From Caballeronia grimmiae (GTDB lineage: Bacteria > Pseudomonadota > Gammaproteobacteria > Burkholderiales > Burkholderiaceae): a stretch of 64,000 nt of DNA. Shown piece after piece: positions 46,682 through 54,927 of this stretch. Made by a program: the position numbers and the translations under genes. The stretch is taken from positions 62,001 through 126,000 of the forward strand of contig NZ_JFHE01000012.1 of NCBI RefSeq assembly GCF_000698555.1, given 5' to 3'. The stretch's first letter is position 1. Every line of letters starts with the position of its first letter. Under the pieces are notes generated by a model. The model was not told the DNA's origin. It ran no database searches and saw only the letters and a list, made by a program, of their open reading frames with translations.

Positions 46682-47617
46682 ATGCCCACGCCGCCTCATG
46701 CCATCGGTTTCACGCTCGATCCGCTCGACCGCATGTCCGACAAACGCGATGACGAAGCATTCGTCGCCCGCCTTCGCGACGATCCCGCCACGCGCTTTCT
46801 GCTCTTTGTGAAGGACGTGCCGCTGTTCAAGCGCACTCAGGGCCACGATGCGCTTTTCGCCGCGCAAGAAGCCGCGAAGTTCGGCACGCCGATTCAAACC
46901 GTCCTGCTGGGCCGCGACACGGACGGACGCGCGCTCTTCGCCTGCGCGCTCGACACCAGCGTCGAAACCGCAGCCAGCGCGCTCGAAGCCGTGCCGGTCG
47001 AAGCGATAGAACTGCGGCCCGTCGCGATGCAAGGACTCGTCGACGCGCCCATCGTCAGCGCGCTCGGCGAAGCGCGTTCGATGCTCGACTGGCATCGCCG
47101 GCATCGTTTCTGCGCGAACTGCGGCCACCCGACCGACGACGCCGGCGCGGGCTGGCGGCGCATTTGCGGCAACTGCCGGGCGCAGCATTTTCCGCGCGTC
47201 GATCCCGTCGTCATCATGCTCGTCACCGATGGCGAGCGCTGCCTGCTCGGCCGCCAGCCGCAATTCGCGCCGGGAATGTATTCGGCGCTCGCGGGCTTCA
47301 TCGAGCCCGGGGAGACGTTCGAGCATGCGGTGTATCGGGAAGTACTCGAAGAAGCGGGCATTCGCTGCTCGGATGTGCGCTACTTCGCGTCGCAGCCGTG
47401 GCCGTTCCCTTCATCGCTGATGATCGGCTGTTTCGCGCGGGCAACGGACACGGAGATTCGCATCGACGAGAAGGAACTGGAGGATGCGCGCTGGTTCACG
47501 CGCGCGGAGGTCGCCGCGATGCTCGGCGGCACGCACGCGGACGGACTGTCGGCGCCGAAGCCGTTTGCGATCGCGCATCATTTGTTGAGAAGTTTCGTGG
47601 ATGGGACGGGCGAGTGA
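46682..47617 (+). CDS. nudC: NAD(+) diphosphatase NudC
   Basis: About 311 residues. The N-terminal domain is followed by a zinc ribbon with Cys 144, 147, 162 and 165 (RFCANCGHP and RRICGNCRAQHFPRVDP). The Nudix box GFIEPGETFEHAVYREVLEEAGI then leads into the NADH-specific SQPWPFPSSLMIGCFA motif. The enzyme hydrolyses NAD(H) to NMN(H) and AMP and, in E. coli, removes NAD caps from RNA. The ATG at 46682 is preferred by the conserved start (PPHAIGFTLDPLDR). An in-frame ATG at 46628 is also possible, and neither has a convincing ribosome site. Confidence 0.93.
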   Translation: MPTPPHAIGFTLDPLDRMSDKRDDEAFVARLRDDPATRFLLFVKDVPLFKRTQGHDALFAAQEAAKFGTPIQTVLLGRDTDGRALFACALDTSVETAASALEAVPVEAIELRPVAMQGLVDAPIVSALGEARSMLDWHRRHRFCANCGHPTDDAGAGWRRICGNCRAQHFPRVDPVVIMLVTDGERCLLGRQPQFAPGMYSALAGFIEPGETFEHAVYREVLEEAGIRCSDVRYFASQPWPFPSSLMIGCFARATDTEIRIDEKELEDARWFTRAEVAAMLGGTHADGLSAPKPFAIAHHLLRSFVDGTGE

Positions 47618-47977
47618 CGCTGCGACTCGGGCCGTTTCGCCACCCTGAATGCGGGCGTTCTGTGCGATCCGATGCTGCGCAACGCATAACCTGTTCGCCC
47701 GTCAGCATCCCCCTTGCAAGCGATTAGAAAACCGCGCGACGCCGAACTAACGCGGCATCGCGCGGACACACGTCCTGCTTACAACTTACGACGCCCTGCG
47801 TCTTGGCGGTGTACGGCGTGTAGAGGGAAGACCCCGCTCAGGCCGGCGCCGCCGCCCGCAAGGAGTCGATGCCGCTGCTTCCGTCGCATCGACCGGAGCA
47901 GCCGCAGCACATTGCGTGCGTTGCGCTATTCCCGTCCGATGACAGCAATCTGCCGATGCAACGGAGCAGTGCGTGCT
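47618..47977. other. Intergenic region, nothing recognised
   Basis: A 360-bp gap between the convergent nudC and AGCS symporter genes. I see no tRNA, hairpin with T-run, insertion-sequence end or coding-looking frame. Its composition is like the coding DNA, so a decayed gene is possible but cannot be identified. Confidence 0.4.
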
Positions 47978-49564
47978 TCAAGCCTCGACGCGGCCCGCCT
48001 CACTCGCCTGCGTTTCCGTATCGCGACCCTTCCGTGCCGACCAGTACTCGGTCCGCACGCCGATGTCATCGGAAACAAACGGCCCGCCGCGCGTGGCCCG
48101 ATAATGCGCGAGCGCCTTGTACACGAGCCCTTGCCCGAGCAGCACGATCGGCACGTTGAGCAGCACCATCACGATGTTCATCAGATCCGACAGCGCCCAG
48201 AGGTTCGGCAGTTCGAGCCCCGCGAGCACGGTCAGCGCGCCGAACGGCACGAACACGAGCGACCCCAGCACGCGTATTCCGGCGATGAAGCGCGAGCTGC
48301 GCGAGATGTAATTCGCCGATATTTCAGCGAAAGAAATCATGCCGAGCAGCGTCGTGAACGCGAAGAGGCCATAGCAGACGCACATCACGATGCGAATCAC
48401 ATCGCCGGCCCACGCCGGCACGAGCGCCTCCACCGACGCCAGATACACCGTGATCTTCGACGCACGCACCGATTCCCACGCCTGACCATCGACGGTGCCG
48501 GTCCAGACGTGCGCCATCACGACGATGAAGCCGGTCATCGTGCAGATGACCATCGTATCGAAGAACACGCCGAGGCTTTGCACGAAGCCCTGTTCGCAAG
48601 GGTGATCGTTATCGGCGATGGCGGCGGCCATCGTGATCGTGCCCTGCCCCGCTTCGTTCGACATCAGCCCCCGTTTGACGCCCTGCGCGAGCGCCGTGCC
48701 GATCGCGCCGCCGAACAACGCATGCGGTGCAAACGCGCCGACGACGACTTCGTGAAAGAAGTAAGGAATCAGCGGCAGATTGATGAGGATGATGACGAGC
48801 GACATCACGCAGAAGAGCGTCGCCTTGATCGGCACGAGGACATCGGTATAAGCGGTCACGCGGCGAATGCCGCCCATGATGATGAACGCGCACGCCACCA
48901 CGAGCCCCGCCGCGATGAAGTAATACACCGTCGATTGCCGTGCGAGATGTGTGCCGGCCACCGTATCGGCGATGGTGCCGATCGCCGTGAAGACGTTGAA
49001 CGTTTGCGGCGGCACGTTGAACAGCGCATAAACGATGAACACGAGCGACAGGAGCGTGCCGACGAAGCGTCGTCCGCCGAGAATGCGCCGTCCATAGAAG
49101 GGCAGACCGCCGACGAATTCGTCCTGCTTCTTCTCCTTGAACAATTGCGCGAGCGTCGACTCCATGAAGGCCGTCGCCATGCCGAAGAAAGCGGCGACCC
49201 ACATCCAGAAGAGCGCGCCCGGCCCGCCGACCGAGATCGCGCCCGTGATGCCGACGATGTTGCCCGGTCCCGCGCGCATCGCGAGTCCGAGCATGAACGA
49301 CGCGAGCGCGCTCACGCCCGTATTCGACGATTGCCTGCGCAGCATGATGCGCACGATCTTGCCGACGTTCATCGTCTGGCTGAAGCGCGTGCGGATCGTG
49401 AAGTGAATGCCGACACCGACGAGCAGCAGGATCGCGAATGGAAACTGCCCGAGCACCGGGATTCGCGAGTACGCCTTGATGTTGGTGGGGAAGTCCCAGA
49501 GGAAGTCGGAGACGGGCGCGATGAACGCAAAGAACGCGTTCACGGATTGGAAAAGGTCATCCAC
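47978..49564 (-). CDS. Alanine/glycine:cation symporter (AGCS) family protein
   Basis: 528 residues with about ten to eleven hydrophobic helices. GPGNIVGITGAISVGGPGALFWMWVAAFFGMATAFMESTLAQLF is the AGCS signature. GLMSNEAGQGTITMAAAIADNDHPCEQGFVQSLGVFFDTMVICTMTGFIV is its second conserved block. The protein imports small neutral amino acids with sodium. The start is GTG at 49564, giving MDDLFQSVNAFF; the open frame runs on to 49891 but upstream residues cross the terminator of the next gene and are Arg-rich. The C-terminal 60 residues are hydrophilic. Confidence 0.9.
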   Translation of the reverse strand: MDDLFQSVNAFFAFIAPVSDFLWDFPTNIKAYSRIPVLGQFPFAILLLVGVGIHFTIRTRFSQTMNVGKIVRIMLRRQSSNTGVSALASFMLGLAMRAGPGNIVGITGAISVGGPGALFWMWVAAFFGMATAFMESTLAQLFKEKKQDEFVGGLPFYGRRILGGRRFVGTLLSLVFIVYALFNVPPQTFNVFTAIGTIADTVAGTHLARQSTVYYFIAAGLVVACAFIIMGGIRRVTAYTDVLVPIKATLFCVMSLVIILINLPLIPYFFHEVVVGAFAPHALFGGAIGTALAQGVKRGLMSNEAGQGTITMAAAIADNDHPCEQGFVQSLGVFFDTMVICTMTGFIVVMAHVWTGTVDGQAWESVRASKITVYLASVEALVPAWAGDVIRIVMCVCYGLFAFTTLLGMISFAEISANYISRSSRFIAGIRVLGSLVFVPFGALTVLAGLELPNLWALSDLMNIVMVLLNVPIVLLGQGLVYKALAHYRATRGGPFVSDDIGVRTEYWSARKGRDTETQASEAGRVEA

Positions 49565-49614
49565 GCGGGGCCTTGCTTGTTGCTTCGAGCTGTTTGCAGC
49601 AGGAGTTCGGATTA

Positions 49615-49642
49615 GAAAAAACCCGGTTCGAAGGAACCGGGT
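49615..49642 (-). terminator. Rho-independent terminator of the IlvD/Edd dehydratase gene
   Basis: On the minus strand, a nine-bp stem (ACCCGGTTC at 49634-49642 paired with GAACCGGGT at 49621-49629, loop CTTC) is followed directly by TTTTTT (49615-49620). It is about 80 bases after the dehydratase stop and is a textbook intrinsic terminator. Confidence 0.9.
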
Positions 49643-49724
49643 CCAGTGCCAGTGCGCGTCATCGGAGGCGCGGGCGCGTATTATACGGCGCGCGTTCCGA
49701 TGCCCTTCGCGCGTTCTTGTCGAC

Positions 49725-51464
49725 TCAGCTTCCCCCGGTGGAAGCGTCGTCTTTAGACGCCGCCTGCAGGAAGTCGAAGTCGCATCCGGCGTCGGCCTGC
49801 AGCACGTGCTCCTGATACAGCTTCTGATAGCCCCGCGCGATGCGTTTCGGCGGCGATACGTCCTTCGCGCGGCGCGCCAGCTCCGCTTCATCGACGAGCA
49901 GATCGATGCGCCGCTCGCGCACGGAAAGGCGGATGCGATCGCCGTTGCGCACGAGCCCGATCGGGCCGCCGAGCGCCGCTTCCGGCGTCACGTGCAGCAC
50001 GATGGTTCCGTACGCTGTGCCGCTCATGCGTGCGTCGGAGATGCGCAGCATGTCTTTCACGCCCTGTTGCGCGAGCTTCTTCGGGATCGGCAGATAGCCC
50101 GCTTCGGGCATGCCGGTGCCGCTCGCGGGGCCGGCGTTCTGCAGCACGAGGATATCGTTGGCATCGACATCGAGTTCGGGATCGTCGATACGCGCCGCCA
50201 GATCTTCGAGCGATATGAACACGACCGCGCGCCCTTCCTGCTCGAACAGCGATTTGTCGGCGGCGGAGCGCTTGAGGATGGCGCCGCGCGGCGCGAGCGA
50301 GCCGAACAGCGCGACGAGCCCGCCTTGCGGCTCCACCGGATCGGACGACTTGCGCACGATGCGGTGATCGACCCAGGCCTCGCGTTCCGCCGCGATACGC
50401 TCGCCGAGCGTTTCGCCGGTAACGGTGATGGCGTCGAGATGTAGTTGCGGCTCCAGTTCGCGCAGCACGGCCGTCATGCCGCCGGCTGCGAAGAAGTCCT
50501 CCATGTAGTGCTCGCCGGTCGGCTTCAGGTTGACGAGCACGGGCGTTTCATCGGAGAGGGCGTTAAGGCGTTCGAGCGACACCGGGATGCCGAGCCGCCC
50601 CGCCACTGCCGTGAGATGGATGATCGCGTTGGTCGATCCGCCGATGGCGAGCAGCACGCGCAGCGCGTTCTCGACCGACTTGTCGGTGATGATTTGGCTT
50701 GGCCGCAGCGGGTCGCGGATGAGCTGCACGGCGCGTGCGCCGCTTGCTTCGGCTGCGCGGATGCGGTCCGCGTGCACGGCGGGAATGGCGGCGGTGCCCG
50801 GCAGCGACATGCCGAGCGTTTCGGCGATGCACGCCATGGTGCTGGCGGTGCCCATGACGGCGCATGTGCCGACGGTGGTCGCGAGACGCCCTTCGATCTG
50901 ATCGATTTCCTGTTCGCCGACTTCGTTCGCGCGGAACTTGCCCCAGAAGCGGCGGCAGTCAGTGCAGGCGCCGAGGCGCTCGCCCTGGTGACGGCCGGTC
51001 ATCATCGGCCCGACGACGAGCTGCACGGCGGGGATATCGGCGGCGGCGGCGCCCATCAGTTGGGCGGGCACCGTCTTGTCGCAACCGCCGATGAGCACGA
51101 CAGAGTCCATCGGCTGGGCGCGCAACATTTCCTCGACGTCCATGCTCATGAGGTTGCGGAACATCATCGACGTCGGATTCAGGAAGACTTCGCCCAGCGA
51201 GATGGTCGGGAAATCGATCGGCATACCGCCGGCGGCCAGCACGCCGCGTTTGACTGCGTCGACCAGTTCGGGCATCGCGCGGTGACAGTTGTTGAAGCCC
51301 GAACCGCTCGTGGCGATCCCTACAATGGGTTTCTTCAGCAACTCGGTTGAATAGCCCATCGATTTCGCGAACGAGCGGCGCAGGTATAGGGCGAAGCCGC
51401 GGTCGCCGTAGTTCGTCAGGCCTCTTGCGAAGCCTTGGGGTTCTGGGTCTTTCTTCTCTTGCAT
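49725..51464 (-). CDS. IlvD/Edd-family dehydratase (sugar-acid or dihydroxy-acid dehydratase)
   Basis: 579 residues. The iron-sulfur ligands are in SGFNNCHRAM (Cys 60), IGGCDKTVPAQ (Cys 128) and VGTCAVMGTASTM (Cys 201). LAIGGSTNAIIHLTAVAGRLGI and GMPEAGYLPIPKKLAQQGVKDMLRISDARMSGTAYGTIVLHVTPEAALGGPIGLVRNGD complete the core. Length and the HQGERLGACTDCRRFWGKFR loop fit the sugar-acid branch (arabinonate/galactonate-type) better than biosynthetic IlvD; this is a judgement. The enzyme removes water from a 2,3-dihydroxy acid. No sugar transporter or regulator lies beside it. A terminator follows. Confidence 0.85.
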   Translation of the reverse strand: MQEKKDPEPQGFARGLTNYGDRGFALYLRRSFAKSMGYSTELLKKPIVGIATSGSGFNNCHRAMPELVDAVKRGVLAAGGMPIDFPTISLGEVFLNPTSMMFRNLMSMDVEEMLRAQPMDSVVLIGGCDKTVPAQLMGAAAADIPAVQLVVGPMMTGRHQGERLGACTDCRRFWGKFRANEVGEQEIDQIEGRLATTVGTCAVMGTASTMACIAETLGMSLPGTAAIPAVHADRIRAAEASGARAVQLIRDPLRPSQIITDKSVENALRVLLAIGGSTNAIIHLTAVAGRLGIPVSLERLNALSDETPVLVNLKPTGEHYMEDFFAAGGMTAVLRELEPQLHLDAITVTGETLGERIAAEREAWVDHRIVRKSSDPVEPQGGLVALFGSLAPRGAILKRSAADKSLFEQEGRAVVFISLEDLAARIDDPELDVDANDILVLQNAGPASGTGMPEAGYLPIPKKLAQQGVKDMLRISDARMSGTAYGTIVLHVTPEAALGGPIGLVRNGDRIRLSVRERRIDLLVDEAELARRAKDVSPPKRIARGYQKLYQEHVLQADAGCDFDFLQAASKDDASTGGS

Positions 51465-51767
51465 TTGTCTTTCGTCTCCGATGTTTGGTCTGGGTCTTTG
51501 CTTCTCGACGTGTCGGTATTAGCTCGACCCGCGCCGGGGCCGCATGAGATATGTGTAAGCGAATCAGCGGAGGCGATACGCTCCATGTCCCTTCCGGCTA
51601 GAGCAACAGCCCGCTGTTGCTATCATCCCGCATTTGTTGCCGCATCGCTTCTGGATGCCGGCGCGGCATTACCGGTCGTGGTTTGCGAAGACCTGCGCGC
51701 GGGAATAACGCTGATCGAGCCGGCACGCCACTCGTCGTGGAACCCTCAACGAACCAAACCAGGCGCA
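51465..51767. other. Intergenic region, nothing recognised
   Basis: A 303-bp gap between the dehydratase start and the carbonic anhydrase stop on the same strand. It should contain the dehydratase promoter. I see no hairpin, repeat or coding-looking frame. Confidence 0.35.
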
Positions 51768-52511
51768 TCAGCCGAAGAAGTCCACACCGCCGGTTCGCAA
51801 GTCGTACATTGCACCAGCGATCTTTATCTTGCCGTCAGTCTCGAGACCGGCGAGCACCGGACTGTCTCGGCGAATGCTGGCGACGGTCATCTCGACGTTC
51901 TTGCGCGCCACGGCATCGACGAACGCGTAGTTCGTCCCGGATCGATCGCCGTCGTATTCGGTGGCCTGCACGGCCGGTTTGATCCGGTCCAGCAGGCCGG
52001 TGAGATGGCCCAGTTCGGCGTTCGCAATAGCGCCCTTGATTGCGCCGCATGAGGTGTGGCCCATCACGAGGACCACTTTGGCGCCGGACAACTTGCAGGC
52101 GAACTCCATGCTTCCGAGGATATCGTCGTTCTCGATGTTGCCGGCTATGCGGCAATTGAAGATATCGCCGATACCCAGATCCATGATGACTTCCGCCGGC
52201 GCCCGCGAGTCGATGCAGCTCAGCAGCACAGCGGCGGGATACTGCCCGGCGGCGCTCGCCCGCTGCTCGCGCAGATAGTTTCGCTCCTTTCTCGCGCCCT
52301 TCCGGAACCGCGCGTTTCCCCGCTTCATGACGCCAATGATCTGTTCCGGCGTCATGCTTTCGCGCTGGGCTTTCGTCAATGCGTCGGCGCGTGCGCCTTC
52401 GATACGCAACGGCCCCGTGGCGAGCGCAGCGGCGGCAACGCTCGCCAGCTTGAAGAAGCCCCGCCGCGCCACGACGGCATCATGCTGCAATGGGTCGAAA
52501 TGGGTGGACAT
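51768..52511 (-). CDS. Tat-exported beta-class carbonic anhydrase
   Basis: 247 residues. The N-terminus carries a twin-arginine motif (ARRGFFKLA, Arg 16-17), a hydrophobic stretch and a likely cleavage near ARA-DA (residue 43), predicting folded export to the periplasm. The catalytic domain has the zinc site: Cys 99 in SCIDSR, with the Asp 101/Arg 103 dyad, and His 152 and Cys 155 in GHTSC. It interconverts CO2 and bicarbonate. Most beta enzymes are cytoplasmic; the exported sub-group is less usual. The tail MYDLRTGGVDFFG is the family end. Confidence 0.9.
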   Translation of the reverse strand: MSTHFDPLQHDAVVARRGFFKLASVAAAALATGPLRIEGARADALTKAQRESMTPEQIIGVMKRGNARFRKGARKERNYLREQRASAAGQYPAAVLLSCIDSRAPAEVIMDLGIGDIFNCRIAGNIENDDILGSMEFACKLSGAKVVLVMGHTSCGAIKGAIANAELGHLTGLLDRIKPAVQATEYDGDRSGTNYAFVDAVARKNVEMTVASIRRDSPVLAGLETDGKIKIAGAMYDLRTGGVDFFG

Positions 52512-52660
52512 GACGCTGACCCTCCTCTTCTTCTTTTTCGGCAGAGGGTCGAGGGGAAACCGCCTTCGAGAACGCGTGCCGGCCCTTACGCGCGCAGACT
52601 TACTATAGGCAATCCAGCGCGGCGTTCAAGCTCGTCGAAGCGATCGTCGAAACGAGGCGC

Positions 52661-53806
52661 TCATTCGCCTTCCCCGGCGCTCGCTCTTCCTGCCTCCCAC
52701 TCCCTGCGCACCCGGGTCAGCTCTTCGGCAAGCATCTTCTCGTCCGGCAGCATCATGTGATACTCCGCTGCGAGCACCTTGTTCGGCAGGCCATCGAGTG
52801 CATAGCGGGCGACCGCCGCATTCGTCCGCGCGCAAAGAATCAGGCCGACGGGCGGATTCTCTCCCGGCAGCGTCCAGTGCTCCCGCGCGTAGTTGCAGTA
52901 CATGTGCATCTGTCCGACATCGGCGTGATTCAGCTCGGTCAGCTTGAGGTCGATGATCACCAGGCACCGCAGCCGCCGATGAAAGAACAGCAGATCGACG
53001 CGATACCAGCTATCGCCTATCCGCAAGCGGCGCTGCCGTCCAACGAAGGTGAAGTCGCCGCCAAGTTCGAGCAGGAAGTCTTCGAGCCGGTGAATCAGCG
53101 CGTCCTCGAGCTGGCTTTCCGAATACTCGTCCTTGAGGTCGAGAAACTCGAGCACATACGGGTCCTTGATGGCCTCTTCGGGCGTCACGATGTCCCCGCG
53201 CTCCGCAATGCCGCCTTTCTCCAGCATCGCGCGCTTGTCGCGTGACATCAGCGTGCGGGTGTAGAACTGGCTGCCGATCTGCCGGTCGAGTTGACGGACG
53301 CTCCAGCCGCCGTGCAAGGCTTGCGTCTCGTAGAAGCGGCGTTCGTCGTCGGAGCGCGTGCGCCGCATCAGGTGGACGTAGTGCGTCCAGGAAAGCGGGA
53401 ATCGCTCGGCTATTTGCGCGAGCGATGAATTCCGAATCGCCGATTCGGATTTTGCGTTCGGGGCCGTCGCCGATTTCCGATTCGGCGATTCGGAAATGGC
53501 CTCGCTCGTGGCCGCCGGATACGCCTGATAGAAGAGCCGCATCAGTTCCAGATTGTCGACGCCGAAACCACGTCCGAAGCGCGTCGTCAGATCGGCGGAA
53601 AGCCGGCGCAAGAGCGCCTGTCCGTAGGCCGCGCGGCCCGCCCCGCCCTGCTCGAACTCGACGATGCGATGCCCGATGCGCCAGTAGGTCGCCGTCATCA
53701 GCGCATTGATGCTGCGCGCCGCTGCTTGCCGGCCCTGCTCCAGTAGCGCGAGCACGTCGCCGAGCGTGGCGCCGTAGTCGTCCTCGGGGAGAATCACGTC
53801 GTTCAT
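52661..53806 (-). CDS. YhcG/DUF1016-type PDDEXK nuclease
   Basis: 381 residues. The N-terminal DUF1016 domain (ARSINALMTATYWRIGHRIVEFEQGG to LMRLFYQAYP) is followed by a variable linker and the conserved LAQIAERFPLSWTHYVHLMRRT block. It ends in a PD-(D/E)XK fold (WYRVDLLFFHRRLRCLVIIDLKLTELNHADVGQMHMYCNY). Asp and DLK lie at the expected catalytic spacing. Related proteins occur near restriction systems and on mobile DNA; the target is unknown. The start at 53806 has AAGGA seven bases upstream. The linker (about residues 103-128) is encoded by an inverted pair of palindromes, listed separately. No methyltransferase partner lies in the window. Confidence 0.88.
   Translation of the reverse strand: MNDVILPEDDYGATLGDVLALLEQGRQAAARSINALMTATYWRIGHRIVEFEQGGAGRAAYGQALLRRLSADLTTRFGRGFGVDNLELMRLFYQAYPAATSEAISESPNRKSATAPNAKSESAIRNSSLAQIAERFPLSWTHYVHLMRRTRSDDERRFYETQALHGGWSVRQLDRQIGSQFYTRTLMSRDKRAMLEKGGIAERGDIVTPEEAIKDPYVLEFLDLKDEYSESQLEDALIHRLEDFLLELGGDFTFVGRQRRLRIGDSWYRVDLLFFHRRLRCLVIIDLKLTELNHADVGQMHMYCNYAREHWTLPGENPPVGLILCARTNAAVARYALDGLPNKVLAAEYHMMLPDEKMLAEELTRVRREWEAGRASAGEGE
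53431..53497. repeat. Inverted pair of short palindromes inside the nuclease gene
   Basis: TCCGAATCG-C-CGATTCGGA at 53431-53449 is a perfect 9-bp-arm palindrome. The 19 bases at 53476-53494 are its reverse complement with one mismatch, spaced 26 bases away. An outer 8-bp repeat also pairs ATTTCCGA (53473-53480) with TCGGAAAT (53490-53497). It keeps the host frame open and fills the linker of the nuclease. Confidence 0.7.
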
Positions 53807-53946
53807 CGTCGTCCTTGAGTGCTGTTTCGAGCGCACGCTCATGCCGTGCAGTGTCGCATACGGGCTTGCGTCGCCTACCGCACAGAATTGTCCGACCATT
53901 CGCCCTACGCTTCGGCCTTCGTGCGATCGGACGTTTCGCTGGCTCA

Positions 53947-54171
53947 ATGACCCGATATTTCACCTCAAGGCAAGGCGCGATCAAGCGTCTGATGGATCTC
54001 AAGCGGCAAATCGCGCGCACCGGCTATTCGTTCGCGACGATCGCCGCATGCCGCACGGATGGCATCGAAGTGAACGGCATCGACGACGTGCTGCTCGACG
54101 TGCGCGCGGGACGCATTAGCTGGTTCCGTCACGAGGACGCGCACGAGAATCAGCTCGTGTATATCAGCTGA
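53947..54171 (+). CDS. Hypothetical small protein
   Basis: 74 residues, no family recognised. The N-terminus is basic and helical (RQGAIKRLMDLKRQIARTGYSFATIAACRTDGIEVNGIDDVLLDVRAGRISWFRHEDAH) and there is no membrane segment. The even composition, ending in ENQLVYIS, looks like a real protein rather than a chance frame. The ATG at 53947 is the natural start; the open frame extends upstream into Arg-rich sequence. It diverges from the nuclease gene over 140 bases, and no partner relationship is evident. Confidence 0.5.
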   Translation: MTRYFTSRQGAIKRLMDLKRQIARTGYSFATIAACRTDGIEVNGIDDVLLDVRAGRISWFRHEDAHENQLVYIS

Positions 54172-54196
54172 TCGCTCGCGCGGTCGCATAGCCGTA

Positions 54197-54598
54197 TCAA
54201 CGGCCGTCAGCCTCGACGATACGCGCGCGCACGCGACGCATCGCCGTCAGCGCGGCCATCGCAATCAGCGCGCGCCACAGCCATACGCCGATGGCGCCGA
54301 TGCCCAGTCCCATGCCGATGCACAACGCAAACGCGCCGATGACGAGCGCGCGGTCGCTCTTGCCGAACGGGCCGTCATAACGACGGCTCGCGCCCACGAG
54401 CGGCCCGATCAGCCCCGCGCATTCGACGATCACCGCCGTCAACGCGAACAGCCATACGTCCGCTGACGCAAATCCGGCGACGGCGAGAAACGGCAGCACC
54501 AGCGCGATATCGGATATCACGTCGCCCAGTTCGTTCAAATACGCGCCCAAGGTGCTCTTCTGACCGTGCTCCCGGGCGAGCATGCCGTCGATCGCGTT
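54197..54598 (-). pseudogene. CDP-alcohol phosphatidyltransferase, N-terminally truncated
   Basis: Conserved sequence begins at NAIDGMLAREHGQKSTLGAYLNELGDVISDIALVLPF, which holds the DG-x2-AR-x8-G-x3-D-x3-D motif of the family almost from its start. It runs to the C-terminus through four hydrophobic segments ending VRARIVEADGR. The roughly 80 residues that should precede it are absent. Above 54598 the DNA instead encodes a CdsA fragment on the other strand. The conserved residues NAID sit at the junction. An ATG at 54583 could still start a short protein, but it would lack the first helices. The gene would join a CDP-diacylglycerol to an alcohol. Confidence 0.75.
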
Positions 54599-54603
54599 GA
54601 ATC

Positions 54604-54867
54604 GGCGGCGGCCTGCTCGCGACGCTATGCGGTGCGGCGCTGTATCGTGTGACGCCGTTCACCTTCGGCGCGGCGTTGCTGATGTCGCTTGCGACCGTGC
54701 TGGCGGGATTCGTCGGCGGACTCGTGTTGTCGGCGGTGAAGCGCTCGCTCGGCGCGAAGGACTGGGGATCGATGATTGCCGGACACGGCGGCATGCTGGA
54801 TCGCGTCGATTCAATCTGCTTCGCCGCGCCGGTGTTTTTCCATCTGGTGCGGTACGTGTATGCCTGA
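54604..54867 (+). pseudogene. Phosphatidate cytidylyltransferase (CdsA) C-terminal fragment
   Basis: On the plus strand, GGLLATLCGAALYRVTPFTFG is followed by MSLATVLAGFVGGLVLSAVKRSLGAKDWGSMIAGHGGMLDRVDSICFAAPVFFHLVRYVYA. GGLVLSAVKRSLGAKDWG and GHGGMLDRVDS are the CdsA signature and catalytic Mg/phosphate region. A TGA stop at 54598-54600 is in the same frame just upstream and no conserved residue precedes the Gly run, so about 200 N-terminal residues are missing. It lies head to head with the CDP-alcohol phosphatidyltransferase fragment. CdsA makes CDP-diacylglycerol, the substrate of that enzyme class. Confidence 0.78.
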
Positions 54868-54927
54868 CGACGCCGCCCGCGCGAATCCACTCGCGCGGGC
54901 GACGCGTCTACTTGCCGGACACGAACG

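Noticed and set aside
47714..49615. 633-codon plus-strand frame opposite the AGCS symporter
   Set aside because: The protein is almost entirely charged (Arg, His, Glu, Asp) and the opposite frame is a clear symporter.
49565..49891. N-terminal extension of the AGCS symporter up to an ATG at 49891
   Set aside because: It would run across the terminator of the dehydratase gene, is Arg/Ser-rich and has no counterpart in the family; the GTG at 49564 fits better.
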